A DNA stretch of 64,000 nucleotides, taken from assembly GCF_900113025.1 (NCBI RefSeq), contig NZ_FONT01000004.1, forward strand, positions 170,849-234,848. The letters run 5' to 3'. Origin of the DNA: Alteribacillus iranensis. GTDB taxonomy: Bacteria > Bacillota > Bacilli > Bacillales > Marinococcaceae. Made by a program: the position numbers and the translations under genes. Under the pieces are notes generated by a model. The model was not told the DNA's origin, did not search any database, and worked only from the letters and a program-made list of their open reading frames with translations. Shown here one piece after another: positions 1 through 8,360 of this stretch; position 1 is the stretch's first letter; each line of letters starts with the position of its first letter.

Positions 1-344
1 TGCAAGTTACCAATCATGATTGGCATGGAAGCATCATTAAGAACACAAGCACCTTCACATAGCTCTTCTACCGGGCATACCCTCGAACAACTTGCCCCTA
101 CTGGATTGGATTCCATGATAACTCGCGCAGAACCTTTTAGGTTACCTGAAGCAATCTTCTTAATGAAAGATGGAATGTCAATCCCTGTAGGACAAGCTTG
201 AATACAGGGTGCGTCATAACAATACAGACAGCGGTTAGATTCGTCTATTGCTTCTTTCTGGGTGAGATCCGGTTCTACTTCTTGAAAGTTACTTTCCAAG
301 TCTTCTAGGGAAATCGACTTATTTTCAAAACGACTAAAATTCAT
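1..344 (-). CDS. PreT-like NAD(P)-dependent oxidoreductase, N-terminal fragment (runs off window)
   Basis: Only the first 114 codons are present; the gene continues past the left edge. The ATG (342-344) follows a GAGGAGGG ribosome-binding site that overlaps the stop codon of the aldehyde dehydrogenase, so the two genes form an operon. Two cysteine clusters are visible, CLYCYDAPCIQACP and CSRVCPVEELCEGAC. These are typical of the [4Fe-4S] N-terminal domain shared by glutamate synthase small subunit and the PreT subunit of NAD-dependent dihydropyrimidine dehydrogenase. In that family the domain passes electrons between the flavin of PreT and the pyrimidine-reducing subunit PreA. PreT is favoured over GltD because the partner gene is an aldehyde dehydrogenase. 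The flavin and NAD(P) domains lie outside the window, so the exact identity is open. Confidence 0.8.
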   Translation of the reverse strand, partial: MNFSRFENKSISLEDLESNFQEVEPDLTQKEAIDESNRCLYCYDAPCIQACPTGIDIPSFIKKIASGNLKGSARVIMESNPVGASCSRVCPVEELCEGACVLNDASMPIMIGNL

Positions 345-357
345 AAGGACACCCTCC

Positions 358-1839
358 TCACTTTTTACTATGCGGTTTCATGTACACAGTTTTATATTCA
401 GTGTAAAAGTCTATAGCTGTGCTTCCCACTTCTCGGAAGCCACCAACTCCAGTGTCTTTAATTCCTCCAAATGGAAATTGCGGTTCACTGTAAGTTGAAG
501 GCATATTCACGTGGGTAAATCCTGCTTCAATGTTGTTGATGAACTTTGTAGCCAGCTCCAAGTCATTTGTATAAATGGTTGATGATAACCCATATTCCAC
601 TCTGTTTGACCATTCTAATGCTTGGTCAAAGTCTTCTGCTTCCATAATGCTGATGACTGGTCCAAATATTTCTTCCTGTGCAATCGTCATATCTGGAGTA
701 ATATTCCGGAAGAGGGTCGGAGCTACAAAATAACCATGCGCGTTCTCTCCTTCAGTTATTTGTTCGCCTCCCGTGATTAACACACCGTTTTCCTTTTTAC
801 CAATCTCAATATATTCCAAAATATCTTCCATCGACCCTTTATCAATAACCGGCCCCATGTCTGTTTCAGAATGAAGCGGATTCCCGATATTCAGATTTTT
901 TACTTTTTCTGTGAGAATCTCTATAAATTCTTCCGCTACAGATTTAACCACAATGACACGGCTGGTCGCAGTACAACGCTGGCCACTTTCGCCAAATCCT
1001 CCTGCAATAACATGATTAGCTGCTAGTTCCAAATCGGCGTCTTCGAGAACAACAAATGGGTTTTTCCCTCCCATTTCTGCCTGAAATCTCGCACCGCGTT
1101 TAGCAATTAATTGATTGATTGCTAGTCCCACTCCATTGGAACCTGTAAAGCTAACAGCCTTAATGTCTGCATGATTGGCAATAGCGTTTCCTACTTTGGA
1201 TCCCGGACCAGTTACGTAATTGACAGCACCGCCTGGAAGACCTACAGCTTGATAAGCTTCTACCAGCCAATAGCTGACAACCGGTGTTTGACTGGAAGGT
1301 TTAAATACTACAGTACATCCACAAGTGAGCGCAGTAGCAATTTTCCAAGCAGCGATCGCAAGAGGCACATTCCAAGGAGTAATCACACCAACTACACCAA
1401 TCGGCTCACGTTTTGTATATCCGATGATATCTTTGTCCCAAGAAGGTATGGTTTCGCCAGTTAACCTTTCTGCTTCCCCTGCCAAGTAACGCATACAGCG
1501 AATGGTTCGAACAACTTCTGCCTTTGCATCCGCATAAGACTTCCCGACTTCTTTGATCAGTTGTTCAATATATTCTTCAGACCGTTCCTCAATGTAAGCT
1601 GCAGCACGCAGGATGTACACTCCTCGTTCTGGAGCCGCTGTTTCTCTCCACGAGGGTAATGCTTTCTTCGCAGCCTCTACTGCTGCATTTACATCTTCTT
1701 CTCCTGATTGCTGGCAAATTCCAAGCTCCATACGGGTATCGGCCGGATTAGTAACAGTAAATGTCTTTCCAGTAGTCGCCGGGACAGAATCTTCTCCAAT
1801 TATGTTCTGGTATATCCTTGTTTTTTCTTGTACTGCCAA
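358..1839 (-). CDS. NAD(P)-dependent aldehyde dehydrogenase
   Basis: A full-length aldehyde dehydrogenase superfamily protein (about 493 residues) that oxidises an aldehyde to its acid. Visible motifs are the FTGSNGVG nucleotide-binding turn, the general-base region EMGGKNP, the catalytic cysteine in GQRCTATSR and the C-terminal FGGIKDTG. The start is taken as TTG at 1839 because AAGGAGGA lies 8 bases before it; the upstream in-frame ATG at 1857 overlaps that ribosome-binding site. The gene is first in an operon with the PreT-like gene 13 bases downstream. That pairing could fit semialdehyde disposal in reductive pyrimidine breakdown, but this is inference. The sequence alone does not fix the substrate; vanillin/benzaldehyde-type and ketoglutarate-semialdehyde-type enzymes are both possible. 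Confidence 0.9.
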   Translation of the reverse strand: MAVQEKTRIYQNIIGEDSVPATTGKTFTVTNPADTRMELGICQQSGEEDVNAAVEAAKKALPSWRETAAPERGVYILRAAAYIEERSEEYIEQLIKEVGKSYADAKAEVVRTIRCMRYLAGEAERLTGETIPSWDKDIIGYTKREPIGVVGVITPWNVPLAIAAWKIATALTCGCTVVFKPSSQTPVVSYWLVEAYQAVGLPGGAVNYVTGPGSKVGNAIANHADIKAVSFTGSNGVGLAINQLIAKRGARFQAEMGGKNPFVVLEDADLELAANHVIAGGFGESGQRCTATSRVIVVKSVAEEFIEILTEKVKNLNIGNPLHSETDMGPVIDKGSMEDILEYIEIGKKENGVLITGGEQITEGENAHGYFVAPTLFRNITPDMTIAQEEIFGPVISIMEAEDFDQALEWSNRVEYGLSSTIYTNDLELATKFINNIEAGFTHVNMPSTYSEPQFPFGGIKDTGVGGFREVGSTAIDFYTEYKTVYMKPHSKK

Positions 1840-1948
1840 GATTTCGTCCTCCTTCATTCATCGGAATCACGATATGTCGATCAGTCTTCTCTATATCCCG
1901 TCCTCTCTCTTCACCTCCCTTCTAAATTTTCTCAATGTTCTTAATGAA

Positions 1949-2012
1949 ATACTATAATATCAATATTAAAATGTCAATAACTTTAATTGCATTATTTATA
2001 TTATTTGCAATT
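1949..2012 (-). promoter_or_regulatory. Predicted promoter and upstream inverted repeat for the aldehyde dehydrogenase operon
   Basis: Read on the minus strand there is TTGACA (1977-1972), a 17-base spacer and TAGTAT (1954-1949), about 110 bases before the ALDH start. Just upstream of the -35 is AATTGCA (1985-1991) with its inverted partner TGCAATT (2006-2012), a possible regulator site. The rest of the 1858-2203 gap is AT-rich with no gene. Confidence 0.45.
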
Positions 2013-2203
2013 GGATATTAGGATAACGAGCTTTTTATTGATATAATAGAAGTACTCGTTCCATGATACCTACGATGGAAGTTTGCCTTTGCAATTATTC
2101 CTGCCAATCATTACATACATACGTTATTCCTGATTTTAAAAGAATCAGTGAATGAGAAAATTGATCAATCCAGATAATTTTATAGGGGAAGAAGTGAAAC
2201 AAA

Positions 2204-2728
2204 GTGAAACGTGCGGAATTAGAAGAGCAAATAAAACTCACTGAAAATAAAATTTTAGAAGAACAGGAGAAATTAAAAGAACTTCGTGAACATTTAAAGA
2301 TTGTCATTGAACAAGAAAAAGAACGCAAGCATTATATCTCATCTAAAGAAATAATTGATTTAATTTATAAAAATACCGGAAAGAAAATTAACATGTCTAC
2401 TGTTAAAAGGTGGGCGGACGAAGGTTACTTAGGGGAAGTAATCGACGAGAAGGATAAGTTTTGGGCGTTAAGGTCAAAACAAGGAAAAAAACGTTTTTTG
2501 TATCCGAAAATTAATACTCATAGTTTTTTATATGAAAAAGGATATTTACACCCAGAATATGAAGTGTTAGATCGTGTCGTTGTGAAACAACCTGGACAAG
2601 AAAAATTTACAGGTATTGTTGTAGACTCTATTTTAGAGAAAGATCAGTTTCAATACACTATTCAAACGGAGGAGACATTTGAAGCCATTCCGAATATTAA
2701 AGAAGAGTATTTAACGAAATTAGAGTAG
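2204..2728 (+). CDS. Unrecognised protein: coiled coil, HTH-like core, SH3-like tail
   Basis: I do not recognise this 174-residue protein. Residues about 1-42 are a strongly charged predicted coiled coil (repeats of E, K, L, Q). Residues about 43-85 contain SSKEIIDLIYK and STVKRWADEGYL, which look like a MerR- or Xis-like winged helix-turn-helix. The tail (about 120-174) has short beta-strand-like stretches (LDRVVVKQPG, FTGIVVDSI) that could be a small barrel. The GTG start at 2204 follows AGGGGAAG about 12 bases upstream. The next gene begins 13 bases after the stop, so the two are co-transcribed. A DNA-binding role is inferred only from the HTH-like pattern. Confidence 0.7.
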   Translation: MKRAELEEQIKLTENKILEEQEKLKELREHLKIVIEQEKERKHYISSKEIIDLIYKNTGKKINMSTVKRWADEGYLGEVIDEKDKFWALRSKQGKKRFLYPKINTHSFLYEKGYLHPEYEVLDRVVVKQPGQEKFTGIVVDSILEKDQFQYTIQTEETFEAIPNIKEEYLTKLE

Positions 2729-2741
2729 GAAGGGATCTGCT

Positions 2742-3137
2742 ATGAAAGCAAAAATAAAAATGAAAAATTCCATAGAAAATCAATCAATCGCAAGAAATAT
2801 TCGCGACGCTAACCGCGAGCGTTCCAATACCGCTGAAATATCTTTTAGCAAAGACCTTTCCGAGATTTATTTTGAAGGGGATGAAATTTGGATTCCTGAG
2901 AAACAATGGTTTACGGAGGAAATGCTTGTAGAAGGTCAAGCGAAAGAAAGAGAAGAAGGCATTGAGATTCAACCGGTGGACAAAGGAAAAACGGTGAATA
3001 TCCATCTGGATGCTGACCTTGTTGCCGAACTGAACGACATTAAAAACCACGTCATGAGCAAATCGCAGCATGACATCGTCTTAGAACTATTCAAAAAAGG
3101 GATAGACCAGTATAACAAAGAGCACAATGATAACTGA
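2742..3137 (+). CDS. Unrecognised small protein with ribbon-helix-helix-like C-terminus
   Basis: A 131-residue protein with a clear AGGAAGGG ribosome-binding site, second in a two-gene unit with the coiled-coil/HTH-like protein. The N-terminal 75 residues are polar and have no recognised family. The C-terminal stretch (about 84-125) reads VNIHLDADLVAELNDIK, then two helices ending in FKKGIDQY. This fits a ribbon-helix-helix (CopG/Arc-like) DNA-binding fold: one strand followed by two amphipathic helices. RHH proteins often act as plasmid, phage or toxin-antitoxin repressors, but no toxin-like partner is evident. The function is unknown. Confidence 0.7.
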   Translation: MKAKIKMKNSIENQSIARNIRDANRERSNTAEISFSKDLSEIYFEGDEIWIPEKQWFTEEMLVEGQAKEREEGIEIQPVDKGKTVNIHLDADLVAELNDIKNHVMSKSQHDIVLELFKKGIDQYNKEHNDN

Positions 3138-3288
3138 TTTATCGTTATCGAAGAAAGCTGTCTTCACTAACTTTGTGCGCACCGTCGTTTGAACTGAGGC
3201 CGCCCTTATGACTTTAGGGCAAGCGAAGCTGAAGAGCCCTGTATACGAAAATCAAAAATTAAATTTAACAATAAAGTATGGAAAATAG

Positions 3289-3330
3289 AGCTGTCAAAAG
3301 GTCATTTTTTATGACCTTTTGGTACAGCCC
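3289..3330. terminator. Bidirectional rho-independent terminator
   Basis: AAAAGGTCAT (3296-3305) pairs with ATGACCTTTT (3311-3320), flanked by AGCTGT and ACAGCCCT. It sits between the small-protein pair (plus) and the CoA-transferase operon (minus) and could end both. Similar hairpins with ACAGCCCT arms recur at 22582-22630 and 25018-25055. No gene is seen in the rest of 3138-3376. Confidence 0.7.
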
Positions 3331-3376
3331 TAGTTATTTATATGATTAATTTTTCTAGCTGTAAAAACTTCTTATT

Positions 3377-4561
3377 TTACTTCGTGATAGATTTGTTGCT
3401 AAATGAATCTATCTCTTCATCGCTATACCCTAATTCGCGTAATACTTCTTCTGTATGCTCCCCTAAAGCTGGAGGAGCACTTCCAATTTCTCCTGGCGTC
3501 CGTGACAATTTCACAGGAATACCTAACATCTGGAAATCACCCAGTTTCGGATGCTCTGCTTCTACTACCATTTCCCTCGCTTTAATATGAGGATCATTTA
3601 GAATATCAGAGAATTTATTGACTGGGCCACACGGAATTCCTGCTGACTCGATGATTTCTACCCATTCATTTTTCGTTTTTTCTTTAAACCGGTCATTCAG
3701 CAATGTAACAAGCACATCTCTGTTCTCGACGCGTTTCGGATTTGTGGAAAAGCGTTCTTCCCGTAACACATCATCATCCATTACCTCTACAAAACGCTCC
3801 CACAAACTGTCGTTGCCCACTGCTAGGATGAAATAGCCATCAGACGCTTCGAACACTTCATATGGAACGATATTCGGATGAGCACCGCCAAGAGGCTTAG
3901 GATCCTCTTTTGTAGCAAAGTAATTTCCCGCTAGGTAAGTTTGCCAAGAAACCATTGTATCTAACAACGAAGAGTCTACCCATTGGCCTTCTCCAGAAAT
4001 CTCACGCTCTCGTAATGCAGCTAAAATACCGATAATCGCCCACATCCCTGAACCAATATCAGCGAGGGAATACCCCCCTTTCACTGGAGTTCCACCTGGT
4101 TCACCTGTAACAGACATCAATCCACCCATACCTTGCGCTAACACATCATATCCAGGCTTTTTCGCGTATGGTCCTGTCTGTCCAAATCCAGAAATAGACG
4201 CAAGAATAATACCGGGATTTGCTTTTTTCAACGATTCATAGCCAATTCCCAATCTGTCTAACGTTCCTGGTCGAAAGTTTTCTACAACAATGTCAGAGTC
4301 TTCAACTAGTTTATAGAATATTTCTTTTCCTTTTTCCTCTTTTAAATTCAATACTACGCTTTTTTTATTGCGGTTTACACTTAAAAAGTATGCACTTTCA
4401 TCTTCTATAAATGGCGGCCCCCATTGTCTCGTATCGTCCCCTTTAGGACTCTCTATTTTGGTTACTTCTGCGCCAAGGTCAGCGAGTGTCATCGTACAAA
4501 AAGGTCCACTAAGTATACGGGTCAAGTCAAGCACTTTAATACCTTGAAGTGGTGTAGTCAT
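3377..4561 (-). CDS. Class III (CaiB/BaiF family) CoA-transferase
   Basis: A 394-residue protein of usual length for the family, which moves CoA from an acyl-CoA to a free acid. Visible marks are the N-terminal GIKVLDLTRILSGPF, the VVENFRPGTLDRLG segment and the aspartate in YSLADIGSGMW, which aligns with the catalytic Asp that carries the mixed anhydride. The start ATG has AGGAGGAAAA upstream. It is last in the gntR, crotonase, CoA-transferase operon, with 36 bases after the crotonase. The carnitine genes 6 kb away raise the possibility of a crotonobetaine/carnitine CoA-transferase, but the family also covers formyl-, succinyl- and aromatic-acid CoA-transferases. Substrate not assigned. Confidence 0.88.
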   Translation of the reverse strand: MTTPLQGIKVLDLTRILSGPFCTMTLADLGAEVTKIESPKGDDTRQWGPPFIEDESAYFLSVNRNKKSVVLNLKEEKGKEIFYKLVEDSDIVVENFRPGTLDRLGIGYESLKKANPGIILASISGFGQTGPYAKKPGYDVLAQGMGGLMSVTGEPGGTPVKGGYSLADIGSGMWAIIGILAALREREISGEGQWVDSSLLDTMVSWQTYLAGNYFATKEDPKPLGGAHPNIVPYEVFEASDGYFILAVGNDSLWERFVEVMDDDVLREERFSTNPKRVENRDVLVTLLNDRFKEKTKNEWVEIIESAGIPCGPVNKFSDILNDPHIKAREMVVEAEHPKLGDFQMLGIPVKLSRTPGEIGSAPPALGEHTEEVLRELGYSDEEIDSFSNKSITK

Positions 4562-4597
4562 AATGTTTTCCTCCTATATAATTAATTAGTGTTATCA

Positions 4598-5392
4598 TTA
4601 TCTAGACTTAAAGTTTGGCTTTCTTTTTTCCACAAAAGCGCGGACCCCTTCCGGGAAATCGATGGGATGGGCACTTTTTTCAAACTTACTTTTTAAAGGA
4701 ATGTCAAAGCGAGGATTCGCAAAAGCCGCACTCTCTTTGACCGCAAATAAAGAAGCAGGTGATTGCTCTTTGATCTTATTTGCTAAAGAAACGGCAAAGC
4801 TGTCTGGATTGTCTTCCTCTGTGAGCAAATAGTTAACCAATCCCCAATCTTCGCATTCTTCTGGGGTGAGAATCCGTCCTGTATATACAAGGTCTTTCAT
4901 TTTGCTTGGGCCAATCAAATCCACAATACGTTTGACAAACGGCTTACTGAGGGTGATTCCTAAACGGCCAATTGGCATTCCCATCTTGGTATGAGGTGTT
5001 CCAACCCGCAAATCACAGGCAAGTGCTAATTCAAACCCTGCTCCCATTGCTGGCCCACTTATAACTCCGATGGTTGGCAATTCTATTTGTTCAAAAGCAG
5101 AAATAGCCTCTTCCATATATCCAAATGCTTCATTGGCTTCATCAATTGTAATTCTATTGAATTCTTTGATGTCAGATCCCGCTGTAAATAACCCTTCCGC
5201 GCCCCGTAAAATAACAACTCTTGTTTTTTGGTTTTTCGGAATTCTTTTTCCGATTTGGGCTAATTCTTTCCACATGTTAGCTGTCATCGCATTTTTGTAT
5301 TCCGGTCGGTGGATGGTTACGATGGCTATCCCACCGCTTTCCTGTAGAGTAATTTTCCCATTTTGTTCAACTCTGCTGATGGACACACGCAT
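4598..5392 (-). CDS. Enoyl-CoA hydratase/isomerase (crotonase) family protein
   Basis: A 264-residue crotonase-fold protein. It has IVTIHRPEYKNAM, the oxyanion-hole segments FTAGSDIKEF and GPAMGAGFELALACD, and keeps the first catalytic-type glutamate (in GFELA). Where hydratases usually carry the second glutamate (GxPE pattern) it reads GMPIGRLGI, so that residue seems replaced by Ile. A simple hydratase role is therefore less certain; isomerase, decarboxylase or hydrolase activity is possible. The start ATG follows AAGGGGG. It lies 15 bases after the gntR stop and 36 before the CoA-transferase, so the three make one transcript acting on a CoA thioester. Confidence 0.85.
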   Translation of the reverse strand: MRVSISRVEQNGKITLQESGGIAIVTIHRPEYKNAMTANMWKELAQIGKRIPKNQKTRVVILRGAEGLFTAGSDIKEFNRITIDEANEAFGYMEEAISAFEQIELPTIGVISGPAMGAGFELALACDLRVGTPHTKMGMPIGRLGITLSKPFVKRIVDLIGPSKMKDLVYTGRILTPEECEDWGLVNYLLTEEDNPDSFAVSLANKIKEQSPASLFAVKESAAFANPRFDIPLKSKFEKSAHPIDFPEGVRAFVEKRKPNFKSR

Positions 5393-5407
5393 ACGATTGC
5401 CCCCTTA

Positions 5408-6076
5408 TTATTGTTTTTCCATATGAAACAATCTCGCCCGAACACGTTCAATAACACTTTGATTGTGATCTTTTAATATATCTTTAGCTTCGTTCACTTT
5501 GTTATCCCTTAATAATGTGTTGATTTTCAAATGTTCTCGGACCGACTTTACAATGTTTTTCTCTTCTGCAAATGACATCCGCTGTAAAGATAATAAAGGT
5601 AACCCAAGGCGGCCATACATATTTTTTATAATCTCACTTTGCGTCATCTCTATAATACAAAAATGATATTCACGATTTAATTCTGCATACGTCTTGTCAT
5701 CCTGTTCCGCTTGTTCCATTTGGGTTACTAAATCATCCATCTTATTTAACAAGGACGTATCGACTCCCATGGCGGCAATCCGTTCCATGGCCAGCTCTTC
5801 AAGCCTCATACGAATCTCTAACAAGTCGTAAACTTCGGCTTCCGTATATCCTTTCACCGCTGCTCCCTTACGTGGTATTCTTTCAATTAATCCTTCGATA
5901 GTTAAAAGATATAATGCTTCTCGAACTGGCGCACGGCTAGTCCCATACTCTTCTGCGTAAGTTGTTTCTATAATTTTCTCTCCTGGGGCTAGTTCTCCCG
6001 ACATGATTTGTTCGGCAATTTTTTCAGCAATGAGGTGAGATAACGAATTATTATTAATCGCTCTCTGTCCGCTCAA
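5408..6076 (-). CDS. GntR-family regulator (FCD/VanR type)
   Basis: A repressor-type regulator. The N-terminal winged HTH is clear (GELAPGEKIIE, then TSRAPVREALYLL), followed by an all-helical FCD ligand domain (EIRMRLEELAMERIA, YHFCIIEMTQSE). The start is placed at TTG 6076 because GGGGGGG lies five bases upstream. A longer frame to GTG 6151 has no ribosome-binding site and would run through the predicted promoter. It is first gene of the operon with the crotonase and CoA-transferase, so it very probably regulates itself and them in response to their substrate or a CoA ester. Confidence 0.88.
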   Translation of the reverse strand: MSGQRAINNNSLSHLIAEKIAEQIMSGELAPGEKIIETTYAEEYGTSRAPVREALYLLTIEGLIERIPRKGAAVKGYTEAEVYDLLEIRMRLEELAMERIAAMGVDTSLLNKMDDLVTQMEQAEQDDKTYAELNREYHFCIIEMTQSEIIKNMYGRLGLPLLSLQRMSFAEEKNIVKSVREHLKINTLLRDNKVNEAKDILKDHNQSVIERVRARLFHMEKQ

Positions 6077-6118
6077 TTGATCCCCCCCTTTTGCTTCCTG
6101 AAATTGATTTTTGTGGAC

Positions 6119-6171
6119 TGTCGACAATTTATTATAATTAAAAATATACACGTGAATCTTTATTAAATCAA
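6119..6171 (-). promoter_or_regulatory. Predicted promoter and operator of the gntR/CoA-transferase operon
   Basis: On the minus strand TTGATT (6171-6166), 17-base spacer, TATATT (6148-6143). The palindrome TGTCGACA (6119-6126) falls near +10 to +18 and could be the GntR operator. The rest of 6172-6536 has no intact gene; 6378-6530 holds a 43-codon open stretch discussed in the findings. Confidence 0.45.
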
Positions 6172-6536
6172 CAATAATTTAAAAAACTTTAAATTCTTCA
6201 TTACAATTCTGCAATGACGCCACTATTGCATCTGATATTGTGAGCCCACTTAATAGAGAGGAGGGGAAGATTTTTCATATTAACTATAGCGTCTCGTAAG
6301 TTACAGGACCAATGATGGATGGGATAAATAACTGAAAAAGTGTGGCGACTAGAGAAGTTCATGCATGTCATGCCCGTTCAGTTTCTTCTTACGTTCTTGA
6401 ACTCATCGAAAGTACTGGCTGGCCCCTGTACATGTAGTACGCATGACCCTTCTTTAGTCGCAATAATACGTGATTCTATCTCTTCTGCTTCCCGCCGATG
6501 AAATAAAATCTATACAAACAGAAACTCCATATGTCT

Positions 6537-8285
6537 CTATTCAACAGGTATAATCGGAAGAAGAATAAAAGAAGGATAATCCTGATCATGATACACTGTT
6601 TGAACAGCCTTCACTACTTCACTAGTTTCCATGGTCGTTTCTCCAGTATTCGGATTTACAGCAAAGCGAGGAAAGTTACTGGAAGACACTTCTACTCGAA
6701 TGGAATGCCCTGGCAGGAATACATTACTCGTTGCCCATAAATCGATTTCAACTTGCCTCACTTTATCTTTCTGGTCATTTTCTGATCCTCTTGTATTTTG
6801 GGTTTTCATACGTACAATTCCATCCGTCAAATTAAATGATCTTCCATCTGGAAATACATCTACTAATTTCGCTGTAAAATCGGTATCAGGTGCATCAGTG
6901 CTCACCCACAAATACATTTTTATAGGTCCTGTTACTTCTACAGACTTTTCAAGAGGGGGGGTAGTGTAAACGAGGACATCTTCTCTTTTCTCAATTTCCT
7001 GTTGATCCATTGGTCCTGCATTTTTCCCTTTGAAAAACAATGTCCCTCCACCCTTTGTTGGAACCGGATTATCGGGATCATAAATAAATGTATCAGCTGG
7101 TTCATTCTCAGGTGGCGTTGTGTTTAACGTCCCTGATTCCATATCCTTTCCAGCGTTTCCATTACTATGAAGGTAGAAAGAAGTATAAGAGGTGCGTTTT
7201 AAAGGCCATTCTTTTTCCGAGCGCCATTTATTTACACCCATAACGAAAATCTTCACCGGATCATCCTGGTCAACATCAGATGGCTCCTCTTCTTTTAACC
7301 ATTGGTCATACCATTTTATATGAAGAGAAGTGATGTCATCTTTTTCATCAATGAAGCTTCCCTCGCTGTGGATACCGAAAAATCTCTCTCCAATAATAGA
7401 GTCAAAATTCCCGTGGGCCCATGGACCTACAATGAGCTTTTGAGGTTGATTGTTCTGAGATTCCTTCATTTCTTTATAATTCATTAATGTCGTACCTAGA
7501 TGACTATCGTACCACCCTGCTAGATGGTACGCAGGAACATCAATATCCCATAACCCTTGTGACCTATGGGGTGTCTTAGTAACAAGTTCACTTTTTACAT
7601 CTTGGTCAATATATTTATGAAAGAGCTTTTCTAATTCCGGGTGCTTTTTAATAGGAGGCCATTCTTTTATAGGAAGGTGTTTATGCCATTCGTCAATGTT
7701 GTTTAAGTCTTTCACAATTTCTTTTTTTACATTCTCATATTCAGATCCTAATTTTCGTTTTAAATAATCAGGTGCTATAGATTCCAAAAACCAAGTCTCT
7801 AAAAACACAAGCTCAGGAACCCCCAATCTGCTCGATAGCCCATGTCGCAATTGTCCAGCTGTCATAGCGGGAAAGATTGCCTTAAGTGAAGGGGGATGAG
7901 CCAGTGCCGCATATAACTGAGTCACACCATAATAAGAAAGCCCGAACATTCCCACTTTACCATTTGTAAATGGTAAATGAGCTGCCCATTCCACTACATC
8001 ATATCCATCTTCAATTTCTTGTATTAATGGGTTAAATTCTCCTTCGGAAGCAAAACGGCCACGAACATCTTGAATAATTACGACGTACCCCGCGAGCGCC
8101 ATGCGGAACGGATCAATGTAATAGTGTGAATATCTTGGAAGGTTTTTATTATAGGGTAACCGCGATAATAATACCGGGTATTTCCCCTCTTCCTGGGGAC
8201 GATAGATATTGGCATATAGCGTAACGCCATCCCTAACTTTACATGGAACATCTCTTTCTACGATAATTTGGTTTGCTTTCGTCAT
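6537..8285 (-). CDS. CocE/NonD-type alpha/beta-hydrolase (peptidase S15 family)
   Basis: A 582-residue hydrolase of the X-Pro dipeptidyl-peptidase/cocaine-esterase family, cytoplasmic (no signal peptide). It opens with VRDGVTLYANIYRP, typical of CocE, has the nucleophile elbow GLSYYG, and ends with the jelly-roll domain seen in this family (TDFTAKLVDVFPDG; LPGHSIRVEVSSSNFP). Ribosome-binding site GGAGATGGAG lies before the ATG. Family members hydrolyse esters, amides or N-acyl bonds. It lies downstream of the carnitine/betaine importer genes in the same direction but after a terminator, so acyl-carnitine or choline-ester hydrolysis is only a context-based guess. Confidence 0.88.
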   Translation of the reverse strand: MTKANQIIVERDVPCKVRDGVTLYANIYRPQEEGKYPVLLSRLPYNKNLPRYSHYYIDPFRMALAGYVVIIQDVRGRFASEGEFNPLIQEIEDGYDVVEWAAHLPFTNGKVGMFGLSYYGVTQLYAALAHPPSLKAIFPAMTAGQLRHGLSSRLGVPELVFLETWFLESIAPDYLKRKLGSEYENVKKEIVKDLNNIDEWHKHLPIKEWPPIKKHPELEKLFHKYIDQDVKSELVTKTPHRSQGLWDIDVPAYHLAGWYDSHLGTTLMNYKEMKESQNNQPQKLIVGPWAHGNFDSIIGERFFGIHSEGSFIDEKDDITSLHIKWYDQWLKEEEPSDVDQDDPVKIFVMGVNKWRSEKEWPLKRTSYTSFYLHSNGNAGKDMESGTLNTTPPENEPADTFIYDPDNPVPTKGGGTLFFKGKNAGPMDQQEIEKREDVLVYTTPPLEKSVEVTGPIKMYLWVSTDAPDTDFTAKLVDVFPDGRSFNLTDGIVRMKTQNTRGSENDQKDKVRQVEIDLWATSNVFLPGHSIRVEVSSSNFPRFAVNPNTGETTMETSEVVKAVQTVYHDQDYPSFILLPIIPVE

Positions 8286-8310
8286 ATTTACTCCATCTCC
8301 TGTTTAAACA

Positions 8311-8354
8311 AATACGCCTCTACCGGAAAAACTCTCTTCCGGCACAGACGTATT
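8311..8354 (-). terminator. Rho-independent terminator of the OpuA-type operon
   Basis: AATACG and CCGGAA segments (8311-8328) pair imperfectly with TTCCGG and CGTATT (8337-8354), seven bases after the binding-protein stop. It would end or reduce the importer transcript before the S15 hydrolase. Confidence 0.6.
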
Positions 8355-8360
8355 CTTTCT

